From positions 496,001 to 560,000 of the forward strand of contig JAPTOF010000029.1 of the NCBI GenBank assembly GCA_028554755.1: a stretch of 64,000 nucleotides of DNA, in the 5' to 3' direction. This DNA is from Cordia subcordata (taxonomy: Eukaryota > Streptophyta > Magnoliopsida > Boraginales > Cordiaceae). This document shows positions 10,569 to 23,059 of the stretch, piece by piece. Below the pieces are notes generated by a model, which searched no databases, was not told where the DNA came from, and worked only from the letters and a program-made list of their open reading frames with translations. Made by a program: the position numbers and the translations under genes. Numbering within the stretch: the first letter of the stretch is position 1; every line of letters starts with the position of its first letter.

Positions 10569-12231
10569 TGTTGGGATTGTATGCCCTAGCGACCACTTGT
10601 ACATAGACACTAGACTAGACATTTGATTATTGTTTTTATTTATGAGCACTTCTTACTTATATTATCTCTAGTACATATTCGCGATACATTTTATAAAGGT
10701 TCAATGATGTAGTCCAATGACTTGGGTGTGTAGTGAGCCTGGACGTACAGTAGGTCCAAGTCTAGTTTTGGATACATCATAATGATGTCCATAGCCAGAT
10801 GGTAGTGCTGGGCACTCTACTGGGATAAGGCTATAGTAGGTGAGTATCCTGATAAAGGTGATCTACCTAGGTTATTGGAGGGTCTTTTCGAACTTCGCTT
10901 CTAATGTGTGTGTCACAGATGACAAGATACTTACTACTTTCTAGTAACAGATGCTCTTAATCTTGAGCATGAACTGGTGAAATTAGAGTGTAGCACTTTA
11001 ATGTACCATAAGGAGAGATCTTGAGTGAGAAGATTGTCTGCCTTGTATGTTGGGTGTTGTGTTCTAATCAATCAAAACATGCAAGTGCAACAGTAAAGTC
11101 TATGTGCCTCCTTGGATTTGTCTTATTGGTCATCATAAATCTAGACCTAGTGATATTATCCTTTAGAGATATATCAGTCATTTGGCTTGTGGGTCACTCC
11201 CTAGACAAAAGATCCACGACAAAGTGGTGATCACTCTTTGGACTAGAGATTCAAAGGTTCCAAATGTAGTCTTGGAGGTGATGGTGCCTTTTTTTTTGGC
11301 TTTGACTACGGGTGGAGCTAAGGGGTATTTTGGTCAGTTTGCTTGATTGGTCAAAGATAGTGGTTACTTGTTATGACCTATTTCTACTTACTCAGTGATT
11401 ATCTTTGGAGTACGCCTTTGGTCTTTTAGTAGAAATTGGTCATGGTCAAAATGGCCTTGATGTTGCCAAAGTTGTGGCAAGGGCATTTTGGTAATTTTGG
11501 GAGCCAAGGGTAATCATGTCTTTTGGTCCCTTCACTAGTCGAATTTCCAATGGATATAATTAATTGAGACCATCTAAATTATGTGGATGCTTTATTGAGA
11601 TATAAATTCAATAGAGAAAGAAAAAGGATTTTATCTAAGTTTTTCTTTATTAAATTTATGGGCATCTCAATAGGACAAACGGGTCCCATAGAATTAGATA
11701 TTATGGAGTAGGAGAGTGAAAGGAATATCTTGGATATCTTATCCATAATGCACATTCCATTTTTAGAAAGAGAATAGTTGGAAACTTAATTTATTATGCA
11801 TTATAAATTGTGAGCTAACAGTAATGCACCCCAGAGTCTCTTTGCCTCTTTCATAAAGATGTGTAGGAATTTTCACCTAATACTTCAAGAACACATACTA
11901 CTTCATAGATCTTCAATTATAACTCTCTTAGGTGCTTGCCTACTACATATCATCATGCATCCTAGCTTTCGAAAGGTGATTATAGTGAAGAAGGCTAATT
12001 GGGAGGCTATTTTGGTAAAGTTTTTGCAAAGCAAAGAGACCACCCACTTAGATCTTCAACTTTTTGGAGGTATATCACTTCATCTTCTTGCTTATATGTT
12101 TAATCATGTTATGCTTATGTGTGCAAATAGCTTTCTATCACTTATTCCACCACTACATTAGATATTTTCTTTAATATTTTTTAAAAGAATGATGATCTGT
12201 AGACTATGGTGCAGCAATCCCAATCCTAACA
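10569..12231 (+). mobile_element. Solo LTR of a second Ty1/copia LTR subfamily
   Basis: The 1663-bp LTR begins TGTTGGGATTG and ends 'caatcctaaca', giving good inverted ends (TGTTGGGATT / AATCCTAACA). Its first 400 bp track the other copia LTRs ('atgccctagcgaccacttgta', 'gggcactctactgggataag', 'ggtgatctacctagg'), but the middle differs, so it is a diverged subfamily. The flanks GCTTG (10564-10568) and ACATG (12232-12236) are where a target duplication should be, but match only 3 of 5. Comparison with E_R shows that the interrupted protease sequence resumes cleanly after it. Confidence 0.8.
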
Positions 12232-14395
12232 ACATGGAAAATCTGGGTCTCTTTATTGCAACAAGAAAGCATGAATGCTCCCCGATCACTAAGTTTAGGT
12301 GGACGGTTTGATGTGCAAATACTACTTGTTTTCTCTATAAGTTTCACCTTCTTGGGTATACTCGATGTGTTACACTTCCTTGTGCAAAGGTGCTTAAAGA
12401 ACTTAAAGTAGGATGGAATAGAAAGGACCATATCTATCAAGGGAAGATTAACCTTAAGATCTTTATAATGCTTAAGACCATGAAAAATCGAGTATCCTTA
12501 CTAGGTGACAACTTCTCCAAAGTGGAAAGCAATGGAACTCTAGAAGCTACATCTTTAGAATCATTGGATTCAACAATAGGCTGTTTCCCTCCTTATGTAG
12601 GCGGGGACAATTCTCATCATTATCTCTAGTAGGCTCCACTCACTCAATAGGACTCTCTTAAGATTGTCTCTCAATAGGGTGATGAATGGGGCTCTCTAAA
12701 CTCAGAAGGACCACTAGATGCAGGTTTTGCATTTTCAACTCCTATTCTATTATCTACTATCCTACCACTCCTAAGAGTAGTCACAACCTTAGCTTAGGCT
12801 GTATGGGGATAAGTGGGGTTAGAAAAGGAGTAGAATTGGACTCTAGGGTTCACCTTTAGCTAGGAAGGCAATTTTCCCAGGGTCTCTATTGTGCATTTGA
12901 TTGCTGAGCTACTCTAATTATGCCTCCATCCTAACCATTTACTACATATAGTTAGCTAGCTCTTGCCTATTATCCACTAATTCCTATTATTGACTAGTTA
13001 ATGCTTACTATTGATGTTTAATAAATTGCATCATTTTCTCCATCATCCCAATGCTAGTGGACTAGTTACTAGATGGAGCAGGGATGCCTGCGGTTGAGGA
13101 ACACTAGGGAGCTTAGCTTGATTGACATTGTAAAACCTTGGAGAATTAGCAGGACGTAGTCTTTGCTGGAATGGGAAGACTCGGACTGACCCTATTTCCA
13201 TGAAAACTTTGGGATGTCTCTCTAACCTAGATTGTATGTATTCGAGTAAAGGTTGTACTTCTGTGAGTACCTCTGTGTTCATAGGCTCACTTCTGAATGA
13301 ACTTGGGAAATTGTGGTGCTAGGAGGCAAGCTATGGTCTCGTGAGACGAATCATAACATAATGCACATACTTTAACTACCAATGAGGTCGGAAAATGAAC
13401 ATACCAAATCAGCTCTACGACTTTGTGACGGAAGACTCAAGGAAATGAATTGATCTAGCTTGCTCGTTAAATCCTCTACGTTAGGGGAAGATTAGAAGGA
13501 ACACCAGTCTCATGAACACCTCTTCTATTAGATCTTGTACTAGACCTATCCATAGCGGTGTTTTGGAAAGAGTTCACAGCCAATAAATCCAATTTTACCC
13601 AAGCTTCATTCATTCTCTAATTATGGAATCCACCATCGAAGGTGGCATTCACCATCATCCTACTTTTCTCATTCAAGTCTCTAGAAGGAGATCATGAATA
13701 TTGTACCTGTGGTGTGGACATTGTCTGAGAAGTTCGTTGAACCTCTCCTATGCCTCATGAAATGTCTCTAAGTTTGTAGGGAGCAAGTCATAATGGCAGC
13801 CCTATGGTCGGTGGTTTTGGCAATGGGAAAACAAATTTGGTAGAACCTAGAATAAAGCTCATCCTATGATGTAATGCAAACACTAGGTAAAGAATGATAC
13901 CATGCCCTACCTTTATCCTTTAGGGAAGATAAGAAGAATTTAAGGCGATTGACTTCTTGAGACACATTAGAAAAGTGAAGTGTGGAACTTATCTCTATGA
14001 AGTCCGTGACGTGGTCCATAGAAGGGAGCATTGCCAACATGCTAGGCTTAATTTCGAAATTAGCTTTCTTCAACCCCAGAACATGAGTATCCAAGTTAGG
14101 CTCGATTATGTTGGGAAGGAAGAATTGCCGAAGCGTGGGCTTATCCTCTATGGGTGGGTCCGGCCTAAGGGGCTTTTGCCTAGAATGCTCTTGGGCTTGA
14201 GGATACCTATGGTGATTATGTGGTGGAACGGGATTCATAGGGGAATGGGAGAAATAGGAGGATTAATTGGATCATCCATCTCTCTTAAAAGATTAGCTAA
14301 ATTCATAAAATGACGTGCTATCTTATCAGGTTCAGGATTTAAATGGAACTAAAGGATTCCTAAGGGAATTCCTTCCAAGTATACAAAGCCTACTC
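12232..14395 (-). pseudogene. gag and gag-protease linker of E_M (decayed)
   Basis: Minus-strand fragments of an Athila-like gag-pol, reading from 14395 down. The gag N-terminal region is proline-rich: 'MNPVPPHNHHRYPQAQEHS'. The gag domain has 'KANFEIKPSMLAMLPS' and 'SSLKDKGRAWYHSLPS' (13864-14238). A Pro/Gln-rich linker follows (13043-13282), then the pre-protease segment 'LCTRKCNTSSIPKKVKL' (12204-12440). Each matches E_R in order. Many stops and frame changes are present. Together with 10223-10568 this is one element interrupted by the copia solo LTR. Confidence 0.8.
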
Positions 14396-14895
14396 TATTC
14401 TCCATAAATACAAGAATAATCACTAGAGAGAAAGAGTCTAGTGTTTCCACATCCTTTCTTCTTGATCCTTTCAACTCTCGCTCTTTAGATGTAGTCCCTA
14501 CTTCCCACTCCCATTCTATTGAGCCCCTTTCTTTGGAGCTCATATTTATGCCTTCTTACATGGAATACTTTCACGTAGGATTAAGATTAAGGCATATACT
14601 TCCCACATTGCATGCATTAGACCTTTCATCAACGTATGGTGAGGGTGTGTTCTTAGGGTCAATCAAAAGAAGAAGGCCATGGGGTGGTCAATTATCAAGC
14701 AAGGAGGGCATGAGTATTTGTTTTGTTGCATGGTCCCTATCACAAACGAGCACATATTCTTATTTGACAATTTGGGGTGGGACATTTTGAAAAGGGCTTG
14801 CATTGTTCATCCAATGGCCTTTTGTATAGTACATGATCCCTTTCCTTCTCTCTTTTGTGCTTCATTGATTATCCATCAATTTGTGCCATGAAACT
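14396..14895 (+). pseudogene. Family B unknown reading frame, outer copy B1 (3' part)
   Basis: The plus-strand translation here resembles the C-terminal part of the family B frame at 18978-19310: 'TLHALDLSSTYGEGVF' here against 'TLHVLDLSQTHGKGMF' there, and 'MPSYMEYFHVGL' against 'IPSCIEHFQLGL'. The start is cut by the junction with E_M near 14396. Stops and shifts are present. Function is unknown; I recognise no gag, protease, RT, integrase or env motif in it. Confidence 0.6.
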
Positions 14896-15911
14896 TTAAA
14901 AATGTATGGATCTAACATTGGCACTCAGCTAGGGGCATTAAATCCAATGCTACTAGGAGGCATCCTAGACATGTTTATACTTTCTTCGTTTTCCTTGTCT
15001 TTTACTTGTTTTGGCTTTTGTATATAGTAGATTAGATTGTTTTTGTTTCACTTACCTTTAGATAGTTTAGGCTTTCTTTTCTTTGCTTTCATTCATAGTA
15101 GGTTAGATTCTGCTCCTTTATTTGTTTTAATTGCTTCATTCTATCATTCATGCATCAATCATGTACCCTTACAAACATTCTTGTTTATCTTTTAAATGTC
15201 AATATGGACTTGCATTAACTTGTCCCTATCTACCCCCTCTACATTCCCCATATGTGTTTTACGTGCTTACTTGTTGTGCTTGATTGCTATTTGCTTGAGG
15301 ACAAGCAAAGTTTAGGTTTTTGTGAGCTAGATTTGCATAGGATGCCTTGTTTTTGCTCAAAACGTGTTCAATTCTTTTCAATTTTTGTGTGTTTTGATTT
15401 GTTTATCTCTATGTTGGTTGGAGAGTTGGCTTTTCTTATTCACCTAATTGATTAGAGAAGACGAGTGTGTATTGTGGGGAGCGAATGGAGTGTGGGATAA
15501 GACCTAGACTTTGAAGAGAATCCTTTTGAAAAATGTGGGAAGTGAGCACTTCTAAGAATGCAATTTTTAGTTGGCCCACAACTTGGTTGGAAAAAATGTT
15601 TCTAAAGGGTTTTTAAAATGAGTGCCCCTTCCTTAAGTGGTTCTTTTAATATGCCTTAGCCCCTTTCTATTCTTGATTTTTGTTATGTATTGAGAAACAC
15701 GAAGAAAATGAAAAATGGAAAAAGCAAGAGGCAACAAAAAGAAGAAAAAAATGAAGTATTTGAATAAGTGTCGAGCACACAATGTCAATTTAACATAAGT
15801 ATCTCTTTTACTCTTTCATGTGTTGTGAATAAGGCTCTTATGTCATTTGTGAGCCAGTGATGTATTCTTCTTTTCCTTCCATCTTTTGGGGTTAAGTGCA
15901 TGTTGGGAGAC
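14896..15911 (+). mobile_element. 3' non-coding region of family B element B1 (left part)
   Basis: It matches the 3' region of B2 (21500-22770) and, more distantly, the Athila-like 3' region. Shared landmarks include a 'ctactaggaggcatcctag' block near 14950, 'acaagcaaagtttaggttt' (15300), 'gagcacttctaagaa' (15545) and 'cacaatgtcaattta' (15780). It stops at 'gttgggagac' (15911), where B2 is inserted; the same sequence resumes at 26574. GAGAC at 15907-15911 is the left copy of the target duplication. Confidence 0.75.
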
Positions 15912-17317
15912 TGATGTGTGTGAGTTGTGTATGTTTGTTTACACTTCTTAGGGTGTTTTAAATCTCATTTGTGTGCATGTAGTATAAATTTTATGCATAC
16001 TTGTTAATAGTTATGCATAAGGTGAATAATTGCATAAATGCTACACTAAGTGCACTAATTGCATGACTAAGGTGCATTTTGGGTAAAGTTGATGCTTAGG
16101 CTTAAATGAAAAATTTTGGAAGAATATTGATGAAGAGTTTATGTTTCAGAACAAGATTCGAGCATGCTTGATGATGCACAAGGTCAAGAAGGAAGAACCA
16201 GAGAAAACGGAAATAAAAATGGGGCTAAAACGAAGAAGATATGTTACTACAGGCTGACCCCCCTGTTCCAGCACCAGTCGACCTGTAGTGTCTTTTAGTG
16301 CACTTTTTCGATAGTTCTAGAAGCTCCATCAAAAGTACTGGCTGAGTGTTGCTTTATTATCGGTCAGCCAATTAGGTCTTCCAGTAGTCGTGCTGAAGGC
16401 TTATTTAAAGCTCGTTTCAGCTCATTTGGAGGGGAGCAACTTTTATTTCTAAAACCCTAATAAACCCTAACCCTTTACCCACTTCACCAAACACCTAAAA
16501 CCACCATCTAAACCCTATACTAAGCTAGGATTGAAACATTAAACAAAGATTTGAAGGATTTGTGTGGATTCGAAGTAAGAATTAGGGGAGCTCTTTTTGT
16601 TCTTTCTCTATTTCTTGTAAATATGTTGCTAGATTAGGTTGGATCTTTGGGTTTTTTTTGTTGAATATTAGATTAGAGCTTTGAATAAAGGATTTGTGTG
16701 CATCTTTGGCTCTTAATATATGTTATTTACATAAAGCTATGACATGATTCAATAGAACTTGCATATGTTATTTGTGCTTCAAATGCTTTTATCTGCTTAT
16801 ATGGTCACGTGATTGTGCTTAATACACGGCCTTGCTTAGTAGAGTAGGCTTTGTCTTTAAACCTAACCAATAGGTTACATGCTGTGCTTAGTCGAGTTTA
16901 GGTACTAGTCCTTTGCTTTAAACCTAGCTAATATGTTGAACGACTAGTATTGGTTTAGAGACCCCGATCAACACAACGGCAATAGAATTCCCGAGCCATA
17001 GATAGACCTAATCTGCTAATACAACACAGCCTGAGTCTAGTTTCAATGCAATCCTCCTAGGTTCCCTTCTTTCTTGTTAGGTTTCCTTCATTAGCTTGGC
17101 ACCCTTAAGTTCCTCCATAGCATAGGTTTTTTTTCTTTTTTTCTCGAGCGCCCTTCCATGTTAAAGAAAAAACACACATGTATGTGGCTAGTTTTAGGCA
17201 CCCGAGCACATTGAGACTAAACTAGGATAGCCTTCCTATTGAGACGATACCCACACTCGAATCCACTATACCATGACCGATTCGTACGCTTGTGAGTGTA
17301 AAACTCAAACACAATCA
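15912..17317 (+). repeat. 5' LTR of B2
   Basis: It opens TGATGTGTGTGAG and ends 'cacaatca' (1406 bp). A GTCGAC-type module is at about 16245-16290, a TATTTAAAG box near 16405, and 'ctttaaacctaaccaatagg'-type hairpin units at 16850-16950. It corresponds to the 3' LTR at 23060-26568, which has extra sequence near 24100-24280 and an inserted solo LTR. Confidence 0.8.
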
Positions 17318-17323
17318 AGTTTT

Positions 17324-17341
17324 TGGGGTCGTTGTTGAGTA
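17324..17341 (+). other. Primer binding site of B2 (tRNA-Asp type)
   Basis: Six bases after the LTR end lies TGGGGTCGTTGTTGAGTA. The plant tRNA-Asp complement used by Athila elements is TGGCGCCGTTGCCGGGGA. The copy is degraded (about five mismatches) but in the right place and spacing. Confidence 0.6.
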
Positions 17342-17506
17342 GGCACGGTATCGGTTCTTTGTGTGTTTTTGTGTTTGTGATTGGTTACTTGTATGTGCTT
17401 CATCTTTAATCGCCTTCTATTATTTAAAAACTACAAAAAAATTGAAAAATCTTGAAAACTCCAAAAAAAAATAAAAAAAACTGAAAATTCAAAAAAAAAT
17501 TGAATT

Positions 17507-19310
17507 GTGAAGAGGATTACTTATGACCTATTGAACAAGGATAATTTTCATGCTTTTATGTGGTCACTTGCAACCTCTTCCCTACCACCCCATTGTGTTC
17601 TAAATATTTGTGGCTTTTGTGGAAGTAGTGAGAATAAAGATGATTGTTGTCCCCTTCCCTATATGAACCCCCAATCTTGGGTTAGTGCTAGCTATGACCC
17701 CTATAGTCATGCATCATCTCATGCACCTTCACTTAGAAATTATGACTATAGGGATCCATATCGCTGATTGCGTGCATCGCCCAAGAATGCTCTTGCATGC
17801 ATCTACATGTAGTTATCATGATTCTAAGGAGCAACATCATGCATTTTCACCATGGGGTCAAAGATGACTCTTCATTCTATTCATCCTCTAGTTTCAATTG
17901 TTCACCTTCAACACCTTATTTTCCTACCTATTTCTCTCCTGAGCTTTTTATGGTTATTCGCCAAATGATTTTCAACATGATTACCATTTCCACTCAGTTG
18001 AACCCTCTTCTTTTCTGTCTCCTTCACAAGATGAAAAGATTGTCTATCTTCTATCCCTTCTCTATTCTAATCGAGAGAGACTAGATAGCATGATACAACA
18101 AGTTGATTATCTAGGTGAGTGCTTGAAGAGAGAGATTGAGAGTGAGCAACCTATGGTTAGAAGTCTTGAGATACTTTTAGACTGGGTTGAAGATATAGGA
18201 AGGAGACCTAGAGATGAGGGACATAGGAGTGAATAGGATAATGTGTTGGGAAGGAAATTAAAAGGAGAGGTAGATAGAGAGATCACATCTTGCAATGAGG
18301 ATGGGAGTGAGCATGATAGTAATTTGGTTCTTGATGACTCATATGACCATGTTTTAGAGGACGTGGTACCTTGTTCTCTTATGCTTTCATTGCCGTCTAT
18401 TAAGTCACATGAGTCTATCTTTTTCCTCTTTTCTTACACTCCACACATGCATAGTGGTTGAGTCTCATGTTTATAGTACTCAATTGCATTATGCATCGGC
18501 ATTTAGGGAGTTTAGTGTGCATTCTTCCTTTGAGCATTTATGCATAGATGATAAGCAATCCGTTGAGTCCTCTTTATCCCCTCCATTTGTGCCTAGCCCT
18601 TGTGAAGAGCGTGATGAGGAGATGATAACCACTAGTGATGAATTTGTGGAAGCATTTGATGAGATTTTAACTAATGTGGATCTAGAGTTATCTATTGGAG
18701 AGAATAAAGCACCAATTTCAGAGATTTTACATGATAAGTATCTTGGAGTTAAGGATTGTTGTGTTGAGAAGAATAGTCACTCCAAGAAGACGCTTAAGGG
18801 AGAAATTAATGAACTTGAAATTGCGATCTATGGCTCTTTGGGTGTGTTTGATGAATCATTGTTGATATCTTCATCTTCCCTCTCTAATAGGGAATTAATT
18901 GACGAGGTTGAGCATTTTCTAGATGAACATGAGCCTTCCTTTAGTATAAGTGAGCCCATTAAGATTGAGTCCACCCCATGGAGAAGAAAAGTGTAATTAC
19001 TTCAAACTCCCTTATCCTTGACCATCCTTCTCTGAGTGTCTTTCCTGCTGCCCTTTCCCATTCCATTGAGTCCCCTACTTTGGAACTCACGTTCATACCT
19101 TCTTGTATAGAACACTTTCAACTAGGCCTCGAAAACACTTTTCCCACTTTGCATGTATTAGACCTATCTCAGACACATGGGAAGGGTATGTTCCTAGCCC
19201 TTGATTATGAGAAGAAAGCCATGGGGTGGCTAATTAAAGAGCAAATAGGACATAATTCTTCACATTTGAGCATGCTCCATTCCACGTTTGCACACATATT
19301 CTTTTGATAT
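17507..19310 (+). pseudogene. Unknown reading frame of family B (broken)
   Basis: I do not recognise this gene. Open coding-like sequence runs through about 1.8 kb, interrupted by a few shifts and stops: pieces at 17507-17767, about 17945-18235, 18243-18461, 18409-18996 and 18978-19307. The first piece has a Cys-rich segment ('ICGFCGSSENKDDCC', near 17610-17645) that could be a decayed zinc knuckle. It is followed by a Tyr/Ser/Asp-rich stretch, a probable helical segment ('LGECLKREIESEQ', near 18115-18150) and a long acidic Ser/Glu-rich region (18540-18990). The end piece, containing 'TLHVLDLSQTHGKGMF', recurs in B1 at 14420-14880, so the frame is a family feature. No RT, integrase or protease signature is present. 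It may be a highly diverged gag-like protein. Confidence 0.5.
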
Positions 19311-19337
19311 TTCAGGGTGGGATCTTGAAAAGGGGTG

Positions 19338-21455
19338 TGATGTGTTTGTTTTGTGTATGCTTATGCATTATATGTATATGCTTGTTTTGAGGTGTTTTAT
19401 GCTTCATTTGGTGTATTAGTATAGCATTTAGGCCATATTTGTGCATAATAGGGTTTTCATGTCATAGTTGAGGTTAACACTTAAATGCTACACTAATGTA
19501 CATTTATTACTTATTTAAGGTGTGATTTGGGAAGATAATTAGAGCTTAATTGAGGGTTCTTGAAGTATGGAACAAACCAAATGGTGTTACGGACATAAAG
19601 AAACGAAGAAAAGTGCTTTTGGAAGTAGTCGGGCGAATGAAGGAGCGACCGAGGCGAAACTGAGCCCAACGTAAGCCAAATTCGGAGCTTGCAACCTAAA
19701 AAGGACATGGAAATTTTTTGGATATGTTTTAGGGTGCAAAATATGGCTTGGGAGATCCCCCACAATGATGCAAAGCCATAGAAAAAAACGGTGCGCGAAT
19801 CGGAGCTAAAATGAGCAAGATATGATCATTTTAGTATCAAGACCGATTAGTCTTTGTCTAGGCCGGACGACCTAGCCGGTCGACCAGCTAGGTGGACCGG
19901 CCAGACCAGAATTTGGGCCAATTTTGGCCGAACGACTTAGGCCCAAAGCCAATCAACCGGCTGGGCGCGTTAACAGCTTTATTTAAGCCACTTTTCAGCC
20001 CTTTTTGAAGGAGAACACCACCCAAATCAAACACCCATTTTCCAAAACCCAAAATCCACCAAAAATCACCTCACATGCTCACTTCTAAATACATTTAACA
20101 CTTGGAATCAAGGATCCAAGAGGATCAAACACTAAGATTTGGGGCATAGCTCATGGATTGTAAAGCTTGGCTATGGATAGAAGGGTATCTGTCTTTTATA
20201 CTAAGTCTAATTATGTTTGATTAGAGCTATGTAGGGTGATTATTCTTGTATTTATGGATTGATTACTACTTTTTATTAATGGTAACTTGATGGATTTATG
20301 TATATATGCTTTGTGCTTAAGGCTTCAAAGGCTATTTTACATACATGTCTATGTGTTTGTTGAAATGCCTCAATGATGTAGCATATGTATATTGAAGTCT
20401 ATATGCTATTAACCATCTCTAAATTATTATGCTAGCATGTCTACATGTTTGTGTGGTGATTACATGAAATGGGTATGACTCTATACATGTCTATATGTGT
20501 GTTAGCATACTTAATAGCATAAATAGCTTCTATTGCATACATGTCGGGTGCCATAGCTTAAATTGGTGTAATCTAAGCATGTCTATGTGTTTAGTAATAG
20601 AATATTCCAGAGTATTCTCAAATGCCATACCCTAGATGTGTTTGCTTTGCCCTTAAATGTTAATATCCGTTATTGTGATACGATCGATGGTGCAAAACTT
20701 GTAACCAGCCTAGGTCGAGTCCCCTTTGGCTTTAAATCAAGCCAATAGGAGTCTGGATAGGTTTAGTTAACCTTAGTTAACTTAAGAAGGCTAGTTAGTC
20801 CACCCTAACACCCTAGGTTCATTAAGACCAGGCCGTAGCTCTGAGTGAGGCGAAGCTTAGGGACGAACTTGCACCAAGTCCTAGGGCCAGATTGGGGAAC
20901 TAATTAGAGAACTAAGTGCTAGGGTTAGATCGATCTACACTCACCTAGAATCTTATTGGCTAGCCCTAATTCCTAAGTCATAAAGACCACGCCGTACTAC
21001 TAGGCATCGCCACCTAGGGATGGACCCGCACTGAGGCTTAGGGTACCAATTAGGAGGCTAATTATAGGTCTAGATTAAAGCACTTAGTATAATCCATCAA
21101 GTAACCCTAGAAAGACGTAGTAATCACCATAAACAAGATGTAATCACCTTAGTCGCCCATTTTTGACGTTTGAATCCCCTTAGATCACTTGATTCCCCCA
21201 TCACACATATGCGCACTACCTTTTTATTTCCTTGTTCTTAGATTAGGTTTACTTTTCCCGAGCTCCCCTCAAACCAAAAACACCAAAAAAATTGTAGTTA
21301 GGACCCCAACAAGTAGCTCTTTGGGACGCACTTAGCATAGAACACCATACACATTAGGCCTCCCCGTTGATTCGACCCCACACTCTCACACATCGTACTA
21401 CATACGACCCATGCACTTGCGGGCTATTTAGGCTTGTGCTCAATTAGCGATATCA
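19338..21455 (+). mobile_element. Athila-like solo LTR inside B2
   Basis: This 2118-bp LTR opens TGATGTGTTTG and closes 'gatatca'. It is flanked on both sides by GGGTG (19333-19337 and 21456-21460), a perfect 5-bp target duplication. A palindrome cluster lies at 19855-19945, before a TATTTAAG box near 19980. 'catgtctatgtg'-type repeats follow (20340-20590), with hairpin and GC-rich blocks at 20700-21080. No internal sequence remains. Confidence 0.9.
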
Positions 21456-21460
21456 GGGTG

Positions 21461-23059
21461 CACCATGCATTCATCGCCCTAACCCTTAGTGCATGACCCT
21501 TTGCCCTCTACCTTCTGCACTTTAATTATTATCTAGCAATTTGTGCCGCACAACTTTAAACATGTGTTACTCTAACATAAGTGCCCGGCTGGGGGTATCA
21601 AATCCAACGCTCCTAGGAGCTACCCTACGCTTGTTCATATTGTTCTTGTGCTTCTTGTATTTACTAGTCTTTGCTTTTGTATATAGTAGATGAGTTTTCT
21701 TTTACTTATTCTTTCTTTGTATATAGTAGATTGGATTACTTTTGTTTGCTTTTGTTTTCTTTGTCTTTTAGTAGTTTAGGTTAACTTTTTTTATATTCTT
21801 AGTAGGTTAAGATTTTTACTCTCTTACTTGTTCTTTCTCTATTCCATCATTTGTGCAGCAATCTTATACCTTTTGCACATATCCTTGTTTATCTTTTTAA
21901 AATGTCAATGTGGACTTGCATTGTTTTGACTAATAATCTCTTCTTTGTTTTTTTGAGCATTAGTGTTTTCTACTAAAGAGTAGAGTAGTAGATAATTGGA
22001 TTATCTTTGGCATTCACGAGCTATATAGAATAAGGTTGTATCTATCCATCTTTCACTCGTCCCTATCAATCCCTTCCACATTGCCTATGTATGTTTCATG
22101 TGGTTGTTCCTTTATTGTTTGTATCATTTTTAGGGTAGATTTGTTTGCTTGCCTTGTTTTTGCTCAAAATGTGTTCAAGTTTTTCAATTTTTTGCATGCT
22201 TTGAGTTGGTTTATGTTTATGTTGGTTGAATATTTGACCTTTGCTATTGACTTAATTGATTGGAGAAGATGAGGGTGTATTCTGGAGAGTAAATGGAGTG
22301 TGGGCTAGACTTTGAAGAAAATCCTTTTAAAAACTGTGGGAAGTGAGCACTTCTAAGAATACACCTTATAGTTTCTCCACAACTTGGTCGGAAAAAGTGT
22401 TTCTAAGGCTTGTTAATATGAGTGCTCCTTCATTGATTGATTCTTTTAGTGTGCCTAAGCCACTTCTTTTTTTTTCTTTTTATTTATTTTATGTATTGAA
22501 AGAAAAAAAAGTGCAAAAAAAGTAGAAAAACGCAAAAATATGAAAAAAATGAAAAAATATATGGAAAAAGAAGCTAAAAAGGCAACAAAAAGATTGAAAA
22601 GTGAACTATGTTGAACAAGTGTCAAGTGACACAATGTCAACTTGACACAAGTATGTCTTTTGTTATTTCATTGTGTTGTGAATAAGACTCTTATGTCAAA
22701 ATGTGAGCCATTGTGATGTATCTTCTTTTCTCCTTGTATATTTGGTGCTAAGTGCATATTGGGAGGCCATGTTAGGTGATAGCACATGAAGTATCAACAT
22801 CTTGACTGTGTGAGTTGAAATTCTAAGTTTGTGGTGGTTACAGCTACGTAGTAGCATCCCAAGAGGTGTGAGACTCCTTGTGATTGAGAGGAGGATCCAA
22901 AAAAGGCTAAGAAAGCCCTTACAGGAAAGGAATGACCCCTTATACCCCTTGGAGGCTAGAAGATAGCAAGTCAAAACAATTGGCAACTCTTCAAAAAGAA
23001 TGAGGATATACTTGGTTTAGGCTTGCTTAGGGACAAGCAAAGGGAAAGTTTAGGGGTGT
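21461..23059 (+). mobile_element. 3' non-coding region and polypurine tract of B2
   Basis: The B2 body resumes after the solo LTR ('caccatgcattcatcgccc'). It includes 'ctaggagctaccctac' (21610), A- and T-rich runs (22450-22600), 'gacacaatgtcaacttgacac' (22627) and the polypurine tract 'agggaaagtttaggggtgt' (23041-23059). There is no convincing gene; the short frames at 22036-22272 and 22343-22525 fall in low-complexity T-rich DNA. Confidence 0.7.
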
